Of a stretch of DNA of 37,773 nucleotides, positions 25,182 through 32,985 are shown in pieces. This stretch comes from Pseudomonadota bacterium (GTDB lineage Bacteria; Pseudomonadota; Gammaproteobacteria; Burkholderiales; UBA9220). Each line of letters opens with the position of its first letter. Within the stretch, counting starts at the first letter, position 1. The stretch covers positions 1-37,773 of the forward strand of contig JAJZVC010000027.1 in NCBI GenBank assembly GCA_021845865.1, in the 5' to 3' direction. Both the position numbers and the translations under genes were made by a program. The notes beneath the pieces were generated by a model. That model was not told the origin of the DNA. It ran no database searches and saw only the letters and a list, made by a program, of their open reading frames with translations.

Positions 25182-27329
25182 TCAGTCGAATGCCGGGCGG
25201 GGCAGGGCGATGTGGTAGCCCTGGACATAGTCCACGCCGATGTCCCGGACCATGTCGAGAATTTCCGCCGACTCGACGAACTCGGCGATGGTGAGAATCC
25301 CCAGGTCCTGGCACAGGCGGGTGAGGTTCTTCACCAGGGAATGGTCCACCCGGGAATGGACGATGTTGCGCACGAACGCGCCGTCGATCTTGACGTACTC
25401 GAAGTGCAGCTCCCGCAGGTAGTGGAAGGAGTTGTAGCCGCTGCCGAAGTCGTCGAGGGCGAAGGCAAAGCCCTTTTCCCGCAGCTCGGAGAGGAAGCGG
25501 CGCATGTTGGTCATGTCGCCGATGGCCTCCCGCTCGAGAATTTCGAACACCACCCGTTCCGCCGGCACGCCCAGGCGGCGGCAGGTTTCCTCCGCGTAGT
25601 TGAGGATGCCGCGGCTCTGGATGGCCTGGGCGGACAGGTTGATGAACAGCCGCGCCTGGCCGTCGGGCTGTTCCAGCCGCTGCTTCTTGGCCGCCAGGGC
25701 CTGGGCCACCATGGACTGGTCCAGCTCCCAGCCGAAACCGTATTTCTCCACGATGTCGATGAACATGGCGGCGGAGATGATTTGCCCATCCTCCTCCCGC
25801 AGCCTGGCCAGGACCTCGTGGGCATGCAGGCTGCCGTCCCGGGTGCTGACGATGCGGTGGAAATAGGGCACCAGCCGCCCGTCCTCGAGGGCGGTCCGCA
25901 GGCGCTCGCCATGGGAACGGGTGCGCCGGGAGATTTCCAGGCTCTGGGACAGCGCCTCGGCCATGCTGACCTTGTCCTTGCCCTGCTCCTTGGCCTGATA
26001 GAGGGCGATGTCCACCCCGGACAGCAGGTCCTCCCGGCTCTCGGCATCGTCGGGATAGCACACCATGCCGATGGACAGGGTGACATGGAAACTTTCCCCG
26101 CCGGGACCGTGGAAACGGGCTTCCCGCACGGCGTTGCGGATGGCTTCCGCCACGGCCATGCCCCCTTCGCGTTGGGTTTCCGGCAGGAGAATGGCGAATT
26201 CGTCCCCCCCCAGCCGGCTGACGACATCCCCCTTGCGCAGGTGGCTCCGCAGGATGCTCCCCAGTTCCTTCAGCACTTCGTCGCCGCAGGGATGGCCGAA
26301 GGAGTCGTTGATGTCCTTGAAGTTGTCCAGGTCCAGGGACAGGGCGACAAAGGGATGCTGGTGACGGGCCGAGCGGTCGATTTCGTCGGACAGCACGTCG
26401 TTGAAGTGGCGCCGGTTGTGCAGCCCCGTGAGAGGGTCGTGGACGGAATAGTATTCCAGCTCGGCCATGGTGCGGGTGAGGGCCTTGCTCGACCCCACCA
26501 CCATCACCATCACCGCCAGGATGGCGCGGACGATCTCCTGCTCCCGCGCCGCCATCTGTTCCGACGAAGCATAGCCGACGCCGAGGACCCCCTCCAGGTT
26601 GGGCAGGGCCTCCGGCACCGCCACCGTGAGCAGGTCCACGCCGTCCAGGGCATCCAGCGCATGGCCCTCCAGTACCTGGAACTCCTCGATGTCCAGCATG
26701 GCATCCTTGGGCAAGCCGAGGCGGGCAAGCATTTCCCGCGACAGGCGCTGGCGCGCGTTGTGCCGCGTTTCCTCTCCCACCTCGCCCATGTAATAGAGGT
26801 TGAGGGACAGGCCGTGCTCTTCGGTGAAGGCGATGAAAAACAGCTGGAAGGGGAAGAATTTGTGGAAGTCGCTCAGGATTTCCTGGACGAACTCCTTCCA
26901 CTGGGTGATGCGCTCGTGGGACAGGATGATGTTGCGCAGGACCTGGCTCTGGCGTTCCAGCAGGTCCTTGTCGATCAGCGTCTGCTGCAGCTCCGACACC
27001 AGGCGGTTGAAGTCCAGCATCAGGCCGCGCAGCTCGTCGCCGTTCTCCTTCCACTGGCGCTGCCGCTCCCGCACCAGCAGGGACAAGGCGGAGCGCACGT
27101 CGCGGCAGCGGTGGGCGGCGCCGGCAAGGACCCCATCGGCGCCAGCCGCGCTCCCGCACTGACTCAGCAGGGCATCGAGCTCGCGGTTTTCCCGGTTGAT
27201 GAAGGCGCCGACCTCTTCGCCGAACACCCAGGAATGGACATGGCTTTCCAACAGGGAAGCCAGGTGCCGCAGGACCTTTTCGCGGAATGCGTCGAGACTC
27301 GGCAAGTCGTCCTGCTCTTGGAAACTCAT
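25182..27329 (-). CDS. cytoplasmic GGDEF-EAL protein
   Basis: The likely start is the ATG at 27329, ten bases after the stop of the MBL-fold gene, giving 715 residues; a longer in-frame start inside that gene is less likely. No membrane helix is seen. The first 330 residues hold a helical segment (VLRHLASLLESHVHSWVF) and a GAF-like region without a clear cofactor motif. GGDEF follows: SVHDPLTGLHNR, RLGGDEF near residue 370, with an intact RKGD inhibition site just upstream. The EAL domain keeps EVLAR, the Asn of FINLSAQ, FEILERE, LDDFGSGYNS, YVKIDG, AEFVE and QGYH. Both c-di-GMP activities could be present. It directly follows an MBL-fold gene, which may supply the signal, and precedes srkA. 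Confidence 0.92.
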   Translation of the reverse strand: MSFQEQDDLPSLDAFREKVLRHLASLLESHVHSWVFGEEVGAFINRENRELDALLSQCGSAAGADGVLAGAAHRCRDVRSALSLLVRERQRQWKENGDELRGLMLDFNRLVSELQQTLIDKDLLERQSQVLRNIILSHERITQWKEFVQEILSDFHKFFPFQLFFIAFTEEHGLSLNLYYMGEVGEETRHNARQRLSREMLARLGLPKDAMLDIEEFQVLEGHALDALDGVDLLTVAVPEALPNLEGVLGVGYASSEQMAAREQEIVRAILAVMVMVVGSSKALTRTMAELEYYSVHDPLTGLHNRRHFNDVLSDEIDRSARHQHPFVALSLDLDNFKDINDSFGHPCGDEVLKELGSILRSHLRKGDVVSRLGGDEFAILLPETQREGGMAVAEAIRNAVREARFHGPGGESFHVTLSIGMVCYPDDAESREDLLSGVDIALYQAKEQGKDKVSMAEALSQSLEISRRTRSHGERLRTALEDGRLVPYFHRIVSTRDGSLHAHEVLARLREEDGQIISAAMFIDIVEKYGFGWELDQSMVAQALAAKKQRLEQPDGQARLFINLSAQAIQSRGILNYAEETCRRLGVPAERVVFEILEREAIGDMTNMRRFLSELREKGFAFALDDFGSGYNSFHYLRELHFEYVKIDGAFVRNIVHSRVDHSLVKNLTRLCQDLGILTIAEFVESAEILDMVRDIGVDYVQGYHIALPRPAFD

Positions 27330-27339
27330 GCTCGCCCCA

Positions 27340-28098
27340 TCACTCCGCCAACAGGTCGGCTCCGCATTGCAGTTCGGCCGCCCAGGCAAGGAACTCCCCC
27401 ACCGCCTTGCCCCGGTACACCGGACCGTGCTGGGGGGCGATCATGTCGATGGGAAGGGCGGAAACCGTCTTCACCCAGTGGCGCAGGGCCTTGCTGCTGG
27501 CCATGTAGCGGCGGTGGAAAGGCTCGATGTGGGGCAGATGGGGCGCCAGCTCGTCAACGAAGGGCGGATGCTCGCCGCCTTCCATCACGGCGGCCCCGAT
27601 GTCGCCGGAAAAGAGGATTTTCGACACCGGATCGTAGGCGTTGAGGTGCCCCGGCGAGTGGAGAAAATGGGCGGGGACGATCTTGAGCTCGAAGCCCTCC
27701 GCCACATTGAAATCCATGCCCTCGTCGGCCACGCCGACGAAGCTGCTCATGTCGCGGATGCCGTAATGGGGCAGGAAACGCAGCCAGATGCGGGAAACGT
27801 AAACGCGGGCCCGGGTCAGCTCCAGCCAAGTGCCGAGGCCGCCGACGATGTCCGGGTCCTGGTGGGAAAGGAAGATCGCCTTCAGCCGGTCGGGGGGCAG
27901 GTAGCCCATCAGCTCGGTCAACACCTGGGGCATCACCCCGAAGCCGCCGGGGTCCAGCAGCACGCCGGCGTCGCCGTGCATGACCAGATACTGGTTGGAG
28001 GGGACCCCCTGCTCCTCGCCCGGCTCGCTCTCGTTGAGCAGCACGAAACGGTGGTTTTCCGACTCGAACAGCGTTATGTTACGCATCTGGCGCGACAC
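27340..28098 (-). CDS. MBL-fold protein, possibly di-iron (ODP-like)
   Basis: The 252-residue protein has a metallo-beta-lactamase fold: QYLVMHGDAGVLLDPGG, then SHQDPDIVGGL where the metal motif is H79-x-D81-x-D83. HFLHSPGHLNAYDP (His147, His151), ILFSGDIGAA (Asp166) and IAPQHGPVYRG complete the site. The acidic residue in place of the second histidine is the pattern of flavodiiron proteins and of the oxygen-binding ODP group, not of zinc hydrolases. There is no flavodoxin domain. The start is a GTG at 28098 or an ATG at 28086; neither has a clear ribosome binding site. The stop is ten bases before the GGDEF-EAL gene, so an oxygen- or NO-sensing partner for c-di-GMP turnover is a reasonable inference. 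Confidence 0.82.
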   Translation of the reverse strand: MSRQMRNITLFESENHRFVLLNESEPGEEQGVPSNQYLVMHGDAGVLLDPGGFGVMPQVLTELMGYLPPDRLKAIFLSHQDPDIVGGLGTWLELTRARVYVSRIWLRFLPHYGIRDMSSFVGVADEGMDFNVAEGFELKIVPAHFLHSPGHLNAYDPVSKILFSGDIGAAVMEGGEHPPFVDELAPHLPHIEPFHRRYMASSKALRHWVKTVSALPIDMIAPQHGPVYRGKAVGEFLAWAAELQCGADLLAE

Positions 28099-28122
28099 CC
28101 AAACCCAATATAGACGGGGCGA

Positions 28123-29685
28123 ATGATAGCATTTTTCCCCTCCTCGCCCAAAGGTTTTATCGTTTTGTCATACTCCGCCCCTACGACAACCTGGCTGGTG
28201 GACAGCCATTTGCAGGACGCCGCCTGGAACCAGGCTTTCGATCGGCAGTGGCTGCGCCGCCACGCCCGGGGGGAAGCCCCTGCCCTGCTGCGCTTCCACC
28301 GCAGCCGGCCCGGCGTCAGCCTCGGCCGCCACCAGGACCCGTGGCGGGAGGCGCGCATCGGCTATTGCCGGGACAAGGGCATCCCCATCCTCCGCCGCCC
28401 CAGCGGCGGAGGCACCCTCTACCTGGACGAAAACCAGCTCGGTTTCAGCCTCGTCCTCACTGCTCCCGATGCCCCCCTGTCCGCGCTGCTGGAACGCTTC
28501 GCCCGCGCAATCGGCAAAGGGCTCGCCGCCCTGGGCGCCGGCGCCGACTTCGCCTTCCCCAACGACCTGGAGCGGGACGGCCGCAAGCTCGCGTCCGTCT
28601 TTGCCGCGGAAGAAGACGGCAGCCTGTTGCTCCACGGAACCCTGCTGTTGCAGGCGGACGTGCAAACCATGCTGGAGGCCCTGCGGGTGCCGACGGAGAA
28701 ACTCTCCCCCGACGGCCTCGCCGCCGCCCGCGACCGGCTCGCCCCCCTGGCCGGCCTCCTCGCCCCCCTTCCCGCCCTGTCGCACTTGCAGGCGGTTGTC
28801 GCCAATTCCCTGGCCGCGGCTTTCGGCCTGGACCTCGCCGCCCCTTCCGGACTGCCCTCCGCGACCACGGAAGAGTTCATCCTTCCCGCGCCGCCGACCG
28901 GCTGCGAGGCCCTGTGGAAGGCCGCCGGCGGCCACCTCTATTGCCGCCTGGAAATCGCCGGCGGGCGCTGTCTCCGGGCCGTTTTCAGCGGCGACGTCCA
29001 TCTGCGTCCCGGCGACTGGCTGGAAAACCTCGCCGCCCACCTCGCCGGCCACCCCCTTGCCCTCCTGGAAGAGCAAGCCGCCGCCTTCTGCGCCCGCCAT
29101 CCCGTTGACGGCGCTGGGTTTTCCGGCGACGACGCCCGCCATGCCCTGCGCCTCGCCCTCAACCAGCACGGCGCCGCCGCCGAATTGGGGCTCAGCCCGG
29201 AGCAGGCCGGCGCCTTGATGCTGTTCGGCAGCGAAACCGCGCCCCTGGACACGCTTTCCCACGCCTCGGTCATGCTGGTGCCCTACTGCGCCAAGCCTGC
29301 CTGGTGCGCCTTCCGCCATCAGGACGGCTGCGCCGAGTGCGGCAAATGCGAAGTGGGCGACGCCTACCGTCTGGGGCGGGAGCGGGGCATGCAGGTCACC
29401 ACCATCACCCACTACGAGCAGCTGGAAGCCACCTTGGCCCAAATGAAGGAGGACCGGGTGGAAGGCTACGTGGGCATGTGCTGCAGCCAGTTTTTCCGCA
29501 AGCGGCACCGCGCCTTTCTCGCCGCCGGCATTCCGGCGGTGCTGATGGACATCCAGGGCGCCAACTGCTACGAACTGAAACAGGAACACGCGGCCTACGC
29601 CGGCACCTTCCAGGCGGAAGCGCGCCTGGATGCGGAACTGCTGCAGAAGGTGGTACAGTTCATTCCGTTCCGCGGGGAAAAATAA
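28123..29685 (+). CDS. lipoate-protein-ligase-like / DUF116 fusion
   Basis: The 520-residue protein begins with a lipoate/biotin ligase catalytic domain: WLVDSHLQDAAWNQAFD, LLRFHRSRPGVSLGRHQ, and RRPSGGGTLYLDENQLGFSLVL, with NDLERDGRKLASVFA carrying the expected lysine. An LplA accessory-like domain (about 245-325) includes VFSGDVHLRPGDWLE. The last 150 residues are a cysteine-rich DUF116-type domain: VPYCAKPAWCAFRHQDGC, CGKCEVGDAYRLGRERG, and GMCCSQFFRKRH. These cysteines could bind metal. The ATG at 28123 is not firmly set; a start up to 15 codons later is possible. It is divergent from the MBL gene. The fusion is unusual for a standard lipoate ligase; whether it acts on lipoate or another acyl group is not clear. 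Confidence 0.82.
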   Translation: MIAFFPSSPKGFIVLSYSAPTTTWLVDSHLQDAAWNQAFDRQWLRRHARGEAPALLRFHRSRPGVSLGRHQDPWREARIGYCRDKGIPILRRPSGGGTLYLDENQLGFSLVLTAPDAPLSALLERFARAIGKGLAALGAGADFAFPNDLERDGRKLASVFAAEEDGSLLLHGTLLLQADVQTMLEALRVPTEKLSPDGLAAARDRLAPLAGLLAPLPALSHLQAVVANSLAAAFGLDLAAPSGLPSATTEEFILPAPPTGCEALWKAAGGHLYCRLEIAGGRCLRAVFSGDVHLRPGDWLENLAAHLAGHPLALLEEQAAAFCARHPVDGAGFSGDDARHALRLALNQHGAAAELGLSPEQAGALMLFGSETAPLDTLSHASVMLVPYCAKPAWCAFRHQDGCAECGKCEVGDAYRLGRERGMQVTTITHYEQLEATLAQMKEDRVEGYVGMCCSQFFRKRHRAFLAAGIPAVLMDIQGANCYELKQEHAAYAGTFQAEARLDAELLQKVVQFIPFRGEK

Positions 29686-29812
29686 CGTGGCATATGGCGC
29701 GACCGTGCGGCAACGCACAGCGGACATCAATGCAGCGCATTGATTTTCCAGCACTCCGTCCTGGCCCACGCTTTGCATTAAGCTTTGGATTGTTAAACAC
29801 ACCGGCAACCCC

Positions 29813-30406
29813 ATGACCAAACGCATCCTGATCCTGGCCGTCTTCCTTGCCCTCCTCGCCGCCACCCTGTGGGCGTGGCGGGAGAGCGGATTCCTCCCCT
29901 TCGCCGCCAAGCATCCCGCCGCTCCCCAAGGGGGCGACTTCACCCTCCAGTCGGTGAAGGGCCCGGTGTCCCTGCACGACTTTCGCGGCAAGGTGGTGCT
30001 GCTCTATTTCGGCTACACCTACTGCCCCGACGTCTGCCCCACCTCCCTGGCCCTTATCGCCCAGTCCCTGAAGCAGCTCCCCGCCGAGGAAGCACGGCAG
30101 GCGCAGGTGATTTTCGTCTCCGTGGACCCGGAGCGGGATACGCCCCAGAAGCTGCAGGAATACGGCAACTTCTTCTACCCCGGCACCCTCGGCGTCACCG
30201 GCACCCCCGAGGAAGTGGCGAAAGTGGCGAAGCAGTACGGCGTGATGTACCGCAAACAGCCCGTCACCTCGGCGGCGGGCTATGTCATCGATCATTCTTC
30301 CTACACCTACATCATCGGCCGGGACGGCAGCCTGCGGAGCAAGGTGCTCCACGCCGCCGCTCCCGCCGAGATGGTCCGGGCCATACGCAGTGCACTGAAA
30401 CCCTAA
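29813..30406 (+). CDS. Sco1/SenC-type copper chaperone
   Basis: This 197-residue membrane-anchored protein has one N-terminal hydrophobic helix (residues 5-20) and a periplasmic thioredoxin-like domain with the copper site Cys71/Cys75 (YCPDVCPTSL) and His161 (DHSSYTYIIG). Sco proteins deliver copper to, or reduce thiols of, the CuA site of cytochrome oxidase. FVSVDPERDTPQKLQEY is another family mark. It lies 25 bases before the PCu(A)C gene on the same strand, the usual pairing for CuA assembly. Some Sco homologues instead serve redox signalling. Confidence 0.95.
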   Translation: MTKRILILAVFLALLAATLWAWRESGFLPFAAKHPAAPQGGDFTLQSVKGPVSLHDFRGKVVLLYFGYTYCPDVCPTSLALIAQSLKQLPAEEARQAQVIFVSVDPERDTPQKLQEYGNFFYPGTLGVTGTPEEVAKVAKQYGVMYRKQPVTSAAGYVIDHSSYTYIIGRDGSLRSKVLHAAAPAEMVRAIRSALKP

Positions 30407-30431
30407 TCTCGTCACGAAAGGAGCTCCTACG

Positions 30432-30911
30432 ATGCATGGCATGAAACTTCTCACCCTGGCCGCCGTCCTCTCCACCGCCTTCGCCGGTTCCGCCTGGGCC
30501 GCGGGCGCCGCGGATTCCATCAGCGCCGACCAGCCCTACGTCCGCGCCGTTCCTCCCGGCCAGAGCACCACCGCCGCCTTCATGGTGCTGAAGAACGCCG
30601 ACAGCAAGGTCCATTCCGTGGTCAAAGCGGCCAACCCCGCCTCCAAGGTCACCGAACTGCACACCCACACCATGGAAGGCGGCATGATGAAAATGCGCCC
30701 CATCAAGCAGATCGACATCCCGGCCAAGGGCGAAGCCAAGCTGGAACCGGGCGGCCTGCACGTGATGCTGATCGACCTCAAGAAGCCCCTCAAGGAAGGC
30801 GAAACCGTTCCCGTCACCCTGACCTTCGAGGACGGCAGCAGCAAGCAGGTGGACGCCACGGTGAAAATGCCCGGCGGCGAAGGCCAGGGCATGAAGATGC
30901 ACGGCAAGTAA
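30432..30911 (+). CDS. periplasmic copper chaperone PCu(A)C
   Basis: The 159-residue protein has a signal peptide (cleavage near AWA-AG, residue 23) and the exact copper motif H-X10-M-X21-H-X-M: His77, Met88, His110, Met112. PCu(A)C binds Cu(I) and passes it to CuA of cytochrome c oxidase, often with Sco. AAAGGAG precedes the ATG at 30432; a second ATG three codons on is possible. It follows the Sco gene closely and ends before a strong terminator, so the two form one short operon. A Met/His/Lys-rich tail may add copper ligands. Confidence 0.95.
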   Translation: MHGMKLLTLAAVLSTAFAGSAWAAGAADSISADQPYVRAVPPGQSTTAAFMVLKNADSKVHSVVKAANPASKVTELHTHTMEGGMMKMRPIKQIDIPAKGEAKLEPGGLHVMLIDLKKPLKEGETVPVTLTFEDGSSKQVDATVKMPGGEGQGMKMHGK

Positions 30912-30936
30912 GCGGGGGAAACGAACCCTCTCCCGG

Positions 30937-30970
30937 GGCGGCGCCTGGCGCCGCCTTTTTCTTTTCTTTT
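30937..30970 (+). terminator. Rho-independent terminator after the copper operon
   Basis: GGCGGCGCC (30937-30945) and GGCGCCGCC (30947-30955) pair, leaving a short loop, then TTTTTCTTTTCTTTT follows. It closes the sco-PCu(A)C unit 26 bases past the stop. Confidence 0.9.
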
Positions 30971-30978
30971 TCCTAGCG

Positions 30979-31007
30979 TTGCAATCGGGTATCACCCCCG
31001 CTAAAAT
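30979..31007 (+). promoter_or_regulatory. predicted sigma-70 promoter of the NarX/NarL-like pair
   Basis: TTGCAA (30979-30984) and TAAAAT (31002-31007) have the optimal 17-base spacer and match consensus at four and five positions. They sit right after the copper-operon terminator and about 80 bases before the kinase start. Confidence 0.6.
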
Positions 31008-31087
31008 TCAGGCTGGGCTTGAATTTTTCGCCCGCCTTCCGGTCGTATTGATTTTCCGCCGCGAAGCAAGACGGACAGCACATACCC

Positions 31088-32290
31088 ATGACACCTACCA
31101 GCCCGACCGGCACCCCCACCCCGAACAGAAGCCAGGGAACCTACAAGATTCCCGCCCTGCGCCTGCTGTCGGAGATCACCTCCAGCCTCTCCAGCGAAAA
31201 CAACCTGGAAGAGCTGCTGGAGCGTTTTCTCGGCACCCTGATCAAGCTCGCCGGCGCCGATGCCGGCGCGGTGCGGGTGCTCACGGCCGACGGCAAGAAG
31301 CTGCGCCTGGTGGGCGCCCTGGGCCTGCCGCCGGAGGTGGTGGAGCGGGAACGCTACATCAAGCTGGAGTGCGGCGTCTGCGGCGAGGCCGCCCGCAGCC
31401 GCCAACCCTTCCAGTACAGCGCCGACGTACAGATTTGCTCCGAACGCGCGTCCCTGGATTACTTCGGTCACCGCTGCCAGCACGTGGTGGCGGTGCCCTT
31501 GCGCTACAAGGGCAAGCTCCTCGGCGTCTACAACCTGTTCATGGCCCATGATCGGGGCGTGCCGGAAGAAGTGACCCTGCTCTTCCATTCCATCAGCGAG
31601 CACCTGGGCATGGCCCTGGAAAACGCCCGCCTGACCCGGGAAAACCTGCGCATCACCCTGATGAACGAGCGCCAGATGCTGGCCGGCGAGGTCCACGACT
31701 CCCTCGCCCAGACCCTGGCCTTCATGAAGATGCGCCTGCCCCTGCTGCGCAAGGCGGTGGAAAAGGGCGACCAGGAAAAGGCCACCAAGTACCTGGACGA
31801 CCTGTCCCAGGCGCTGGATTCCTCCTACTCCGGCCTGCGCGGACTGATCAGCAACTTCCGCAACCGCATGGATTCCCGCGGCCTGCTCCATGCCCTGCAG
31901 GAACTGGTGGACAACTTCCAGGAGCGCACCGGCATCAGCCTGGATTTCAACAACCATACCCCCGATCTCAATTTGAGCCCGGACCAGGAAGTGCAGGTGT
32001 TCCACATCGTCCAGGAAGCCCTGGCCAACATCTGGAAACATTCCCAAGCCCAGCACGCCAAGGTAACCATGGTGCTGGAGGACGGCGAATACGTGATTTC
32101 CATCGAGGACGACGGCATCGGCCTGCCCCAGCATCTGGACGAATCCAGCGGCCAGATGCACTTCGGCCTCAACATCATGCGCGAACGGGCCCACCGCCTG
32201 GGGGGGGACATCGCGGTCCACGGCCGCCAGGACCGGGGCACCCGGGTGGCCCTGTCCTTCCCCGCCGGCAAGAGAGAACCGCGTCCATGA
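31088..32290 (+). CDS. NarX-like cytoplasmic sensor histidine kinase
   Basis: The 400-residue kinase has a GAF-like domain (about 28-178), a HisKA_3 dimer domain with the phospho-accepting His203 (AGEVHDSLAQTLAFMK) and an HATPase domain (VFHIVQEALANIWKHSQA, DDGIGLP, GLNIMRERAHRLGG). This is the NarX/NreB class, but there is no transmembrane segment, so it senses inside the cell. Four cysteines in the GAF-like part (95, 98, 117, 130: CGVC, QICS, HRCQ) resemble the cysteine cluster of the NarX central module and could hold an Fe-S cluster or react with NO or oxygen; this is inferred. It overlaps the regulator gene by four bases (ATGA) and is followed by cysG. Confidence 0.92.
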   Translation: MTPTSPTGTPTPNRSQGTYKIPALRLLSEITSSLSSENNLEELLERFLGTLIKLAGADAGAVRVLTADGKKLRLVGALGLPPEVVERERYIKLECGVCGEAARSRQPFQYSADVQICSERASLDYFGHRCQHVVAVPLRYKGKLLGVYNLFMAHDRGVPEEVTLLFHSISEHLGMALENARLTRENLRITLMNERQMLAGEVHDSLAQTLAFMKMRLPLLRKAVEKGDQEKATKYLDDLSQALDSSYSGLRGLISNFRNRMDSRGLLHALQELVDNFQERTGISLDFNNHTPDLNLSPDQEVQVFHIVQEALANIWKHSQAQHAKVTMVLEDGEYVISIEDDGIGLPQHLDESSGQMHFGLNIMRERAHRLGGDIAVHGRQDRGTRVALSFPAGKREPRP

Positions 32291-32964
32291 CCCAGCAGCC
32301 GATCCGCGTCGCCCTGGTGGACGACCACACCCTGTTCCGCATGGGCCTGGCCGAACTCCTGGAACAGCAGGGCGGGGTCGAAGTGGTGGGCATCGCCGGC
32401 AACGGCGAAGAGGCCCGCATGGTCCTGTCCCAGTCCCGTCCCGACATCGTGATCATGGACCTGCACCTGCCCCCCAGCAACGGCATCGACCTCCTGCGCC
32501 AGCTGCGTGAAGAGGGGTTTGAAGTCCCCACCCTGATGCTCACCGTGAGCGACGCCGAAGAGGACCTAGCCGCCGCCCTGCGGGCCGGGGCCCGGGGCTA
32601 CCTGCTCAAGGACATGGAGCCCGAGGACGTGCTGGAAGGCATCCAGCGCGCCCTGCGCGGCGAGACGGTGGTGGCTCCCTCCATGACCCGCAAGCTGGTG
32701 GACATGCTCAAGCACGACCAGCCCACCCGCCCGGAAACCCTGCTTAACTCCCTCACCCAGCGGGAGCGGGAAATCCTGGTCCACCTGGCCCAGGGGGAAA
32801 GCAACAAGGTCATCGCCAAGGCCCTGGACATCAGTCACGACACGGTCAAGCTGCACGTGCGCCACATCCTTTCCAAGCTCAACCTCAACTCCCGGGTGGA
32901 GGCGGCGGTCTTCGCGGTGGAGCACCGCGTCAGCATGCCCCGCCCCACCTCCTCCAACCACTGA
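32287..32964 (+). CDS. NarL/FixJ-family response regulator
   Basis: The 225-residue protein has a receiver domain with ALVDDH at the start, phospho-accepting Asp58 (IVIMDLHLP), Thr in LMLTVSD and the lysine of YLLKD. A LuxR-type helix-turn-helix (about 155-215: LTQREREILVHLAQGESNKVIAKAL...DTVKLHVRHIL) follows. It overlaps the kinase gene by ATGA and is its cognate partner. cysG starts 21 bases downstream on the same strand, so siroheme synthesis may be co-expressed with nitrogen-oxide or redox sensing. Its target promoters are not identifiable here. Confidence 0.94.
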   Translation: MTQQPIRVALVDDHTLFRMGLAELLEQQGGVEVVGIAGNGEEARMVLSQSRPDIVIMDLHLPPSNGIDLLRQLREEGFEVPTLMLTVSDAEEDLAAALRAGARGYLLKDMEPEDVLEGIQRALRGETVVAPSMTRKLVDMLKHDQPTRPETLLNSLTQREREILVHLAQGESNKVIAKALDISHDTVKLHVRHILSKLNLNSRVEAAVFAVEHRVSMPRPTSSNH

Positions 32965-32985
32965 TTTTTCTTTTCGGAACGCGAC

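Noticed and set aside
24246-27644. Plus-strand open frame of 1132 residues opposite srkA and the GGDEF-EAL gene
   Set aside because: It spans several well-supported minus-strand genes and has a Gln/His/Gly/Val-rich antisense composition without any recognisable domain.
29686-29812. Promoter of the Sco gene (TTGCAT ... TAAACA)
   Set aside because: The spacer is only 15 bases and both boxes are weak; too little to call.
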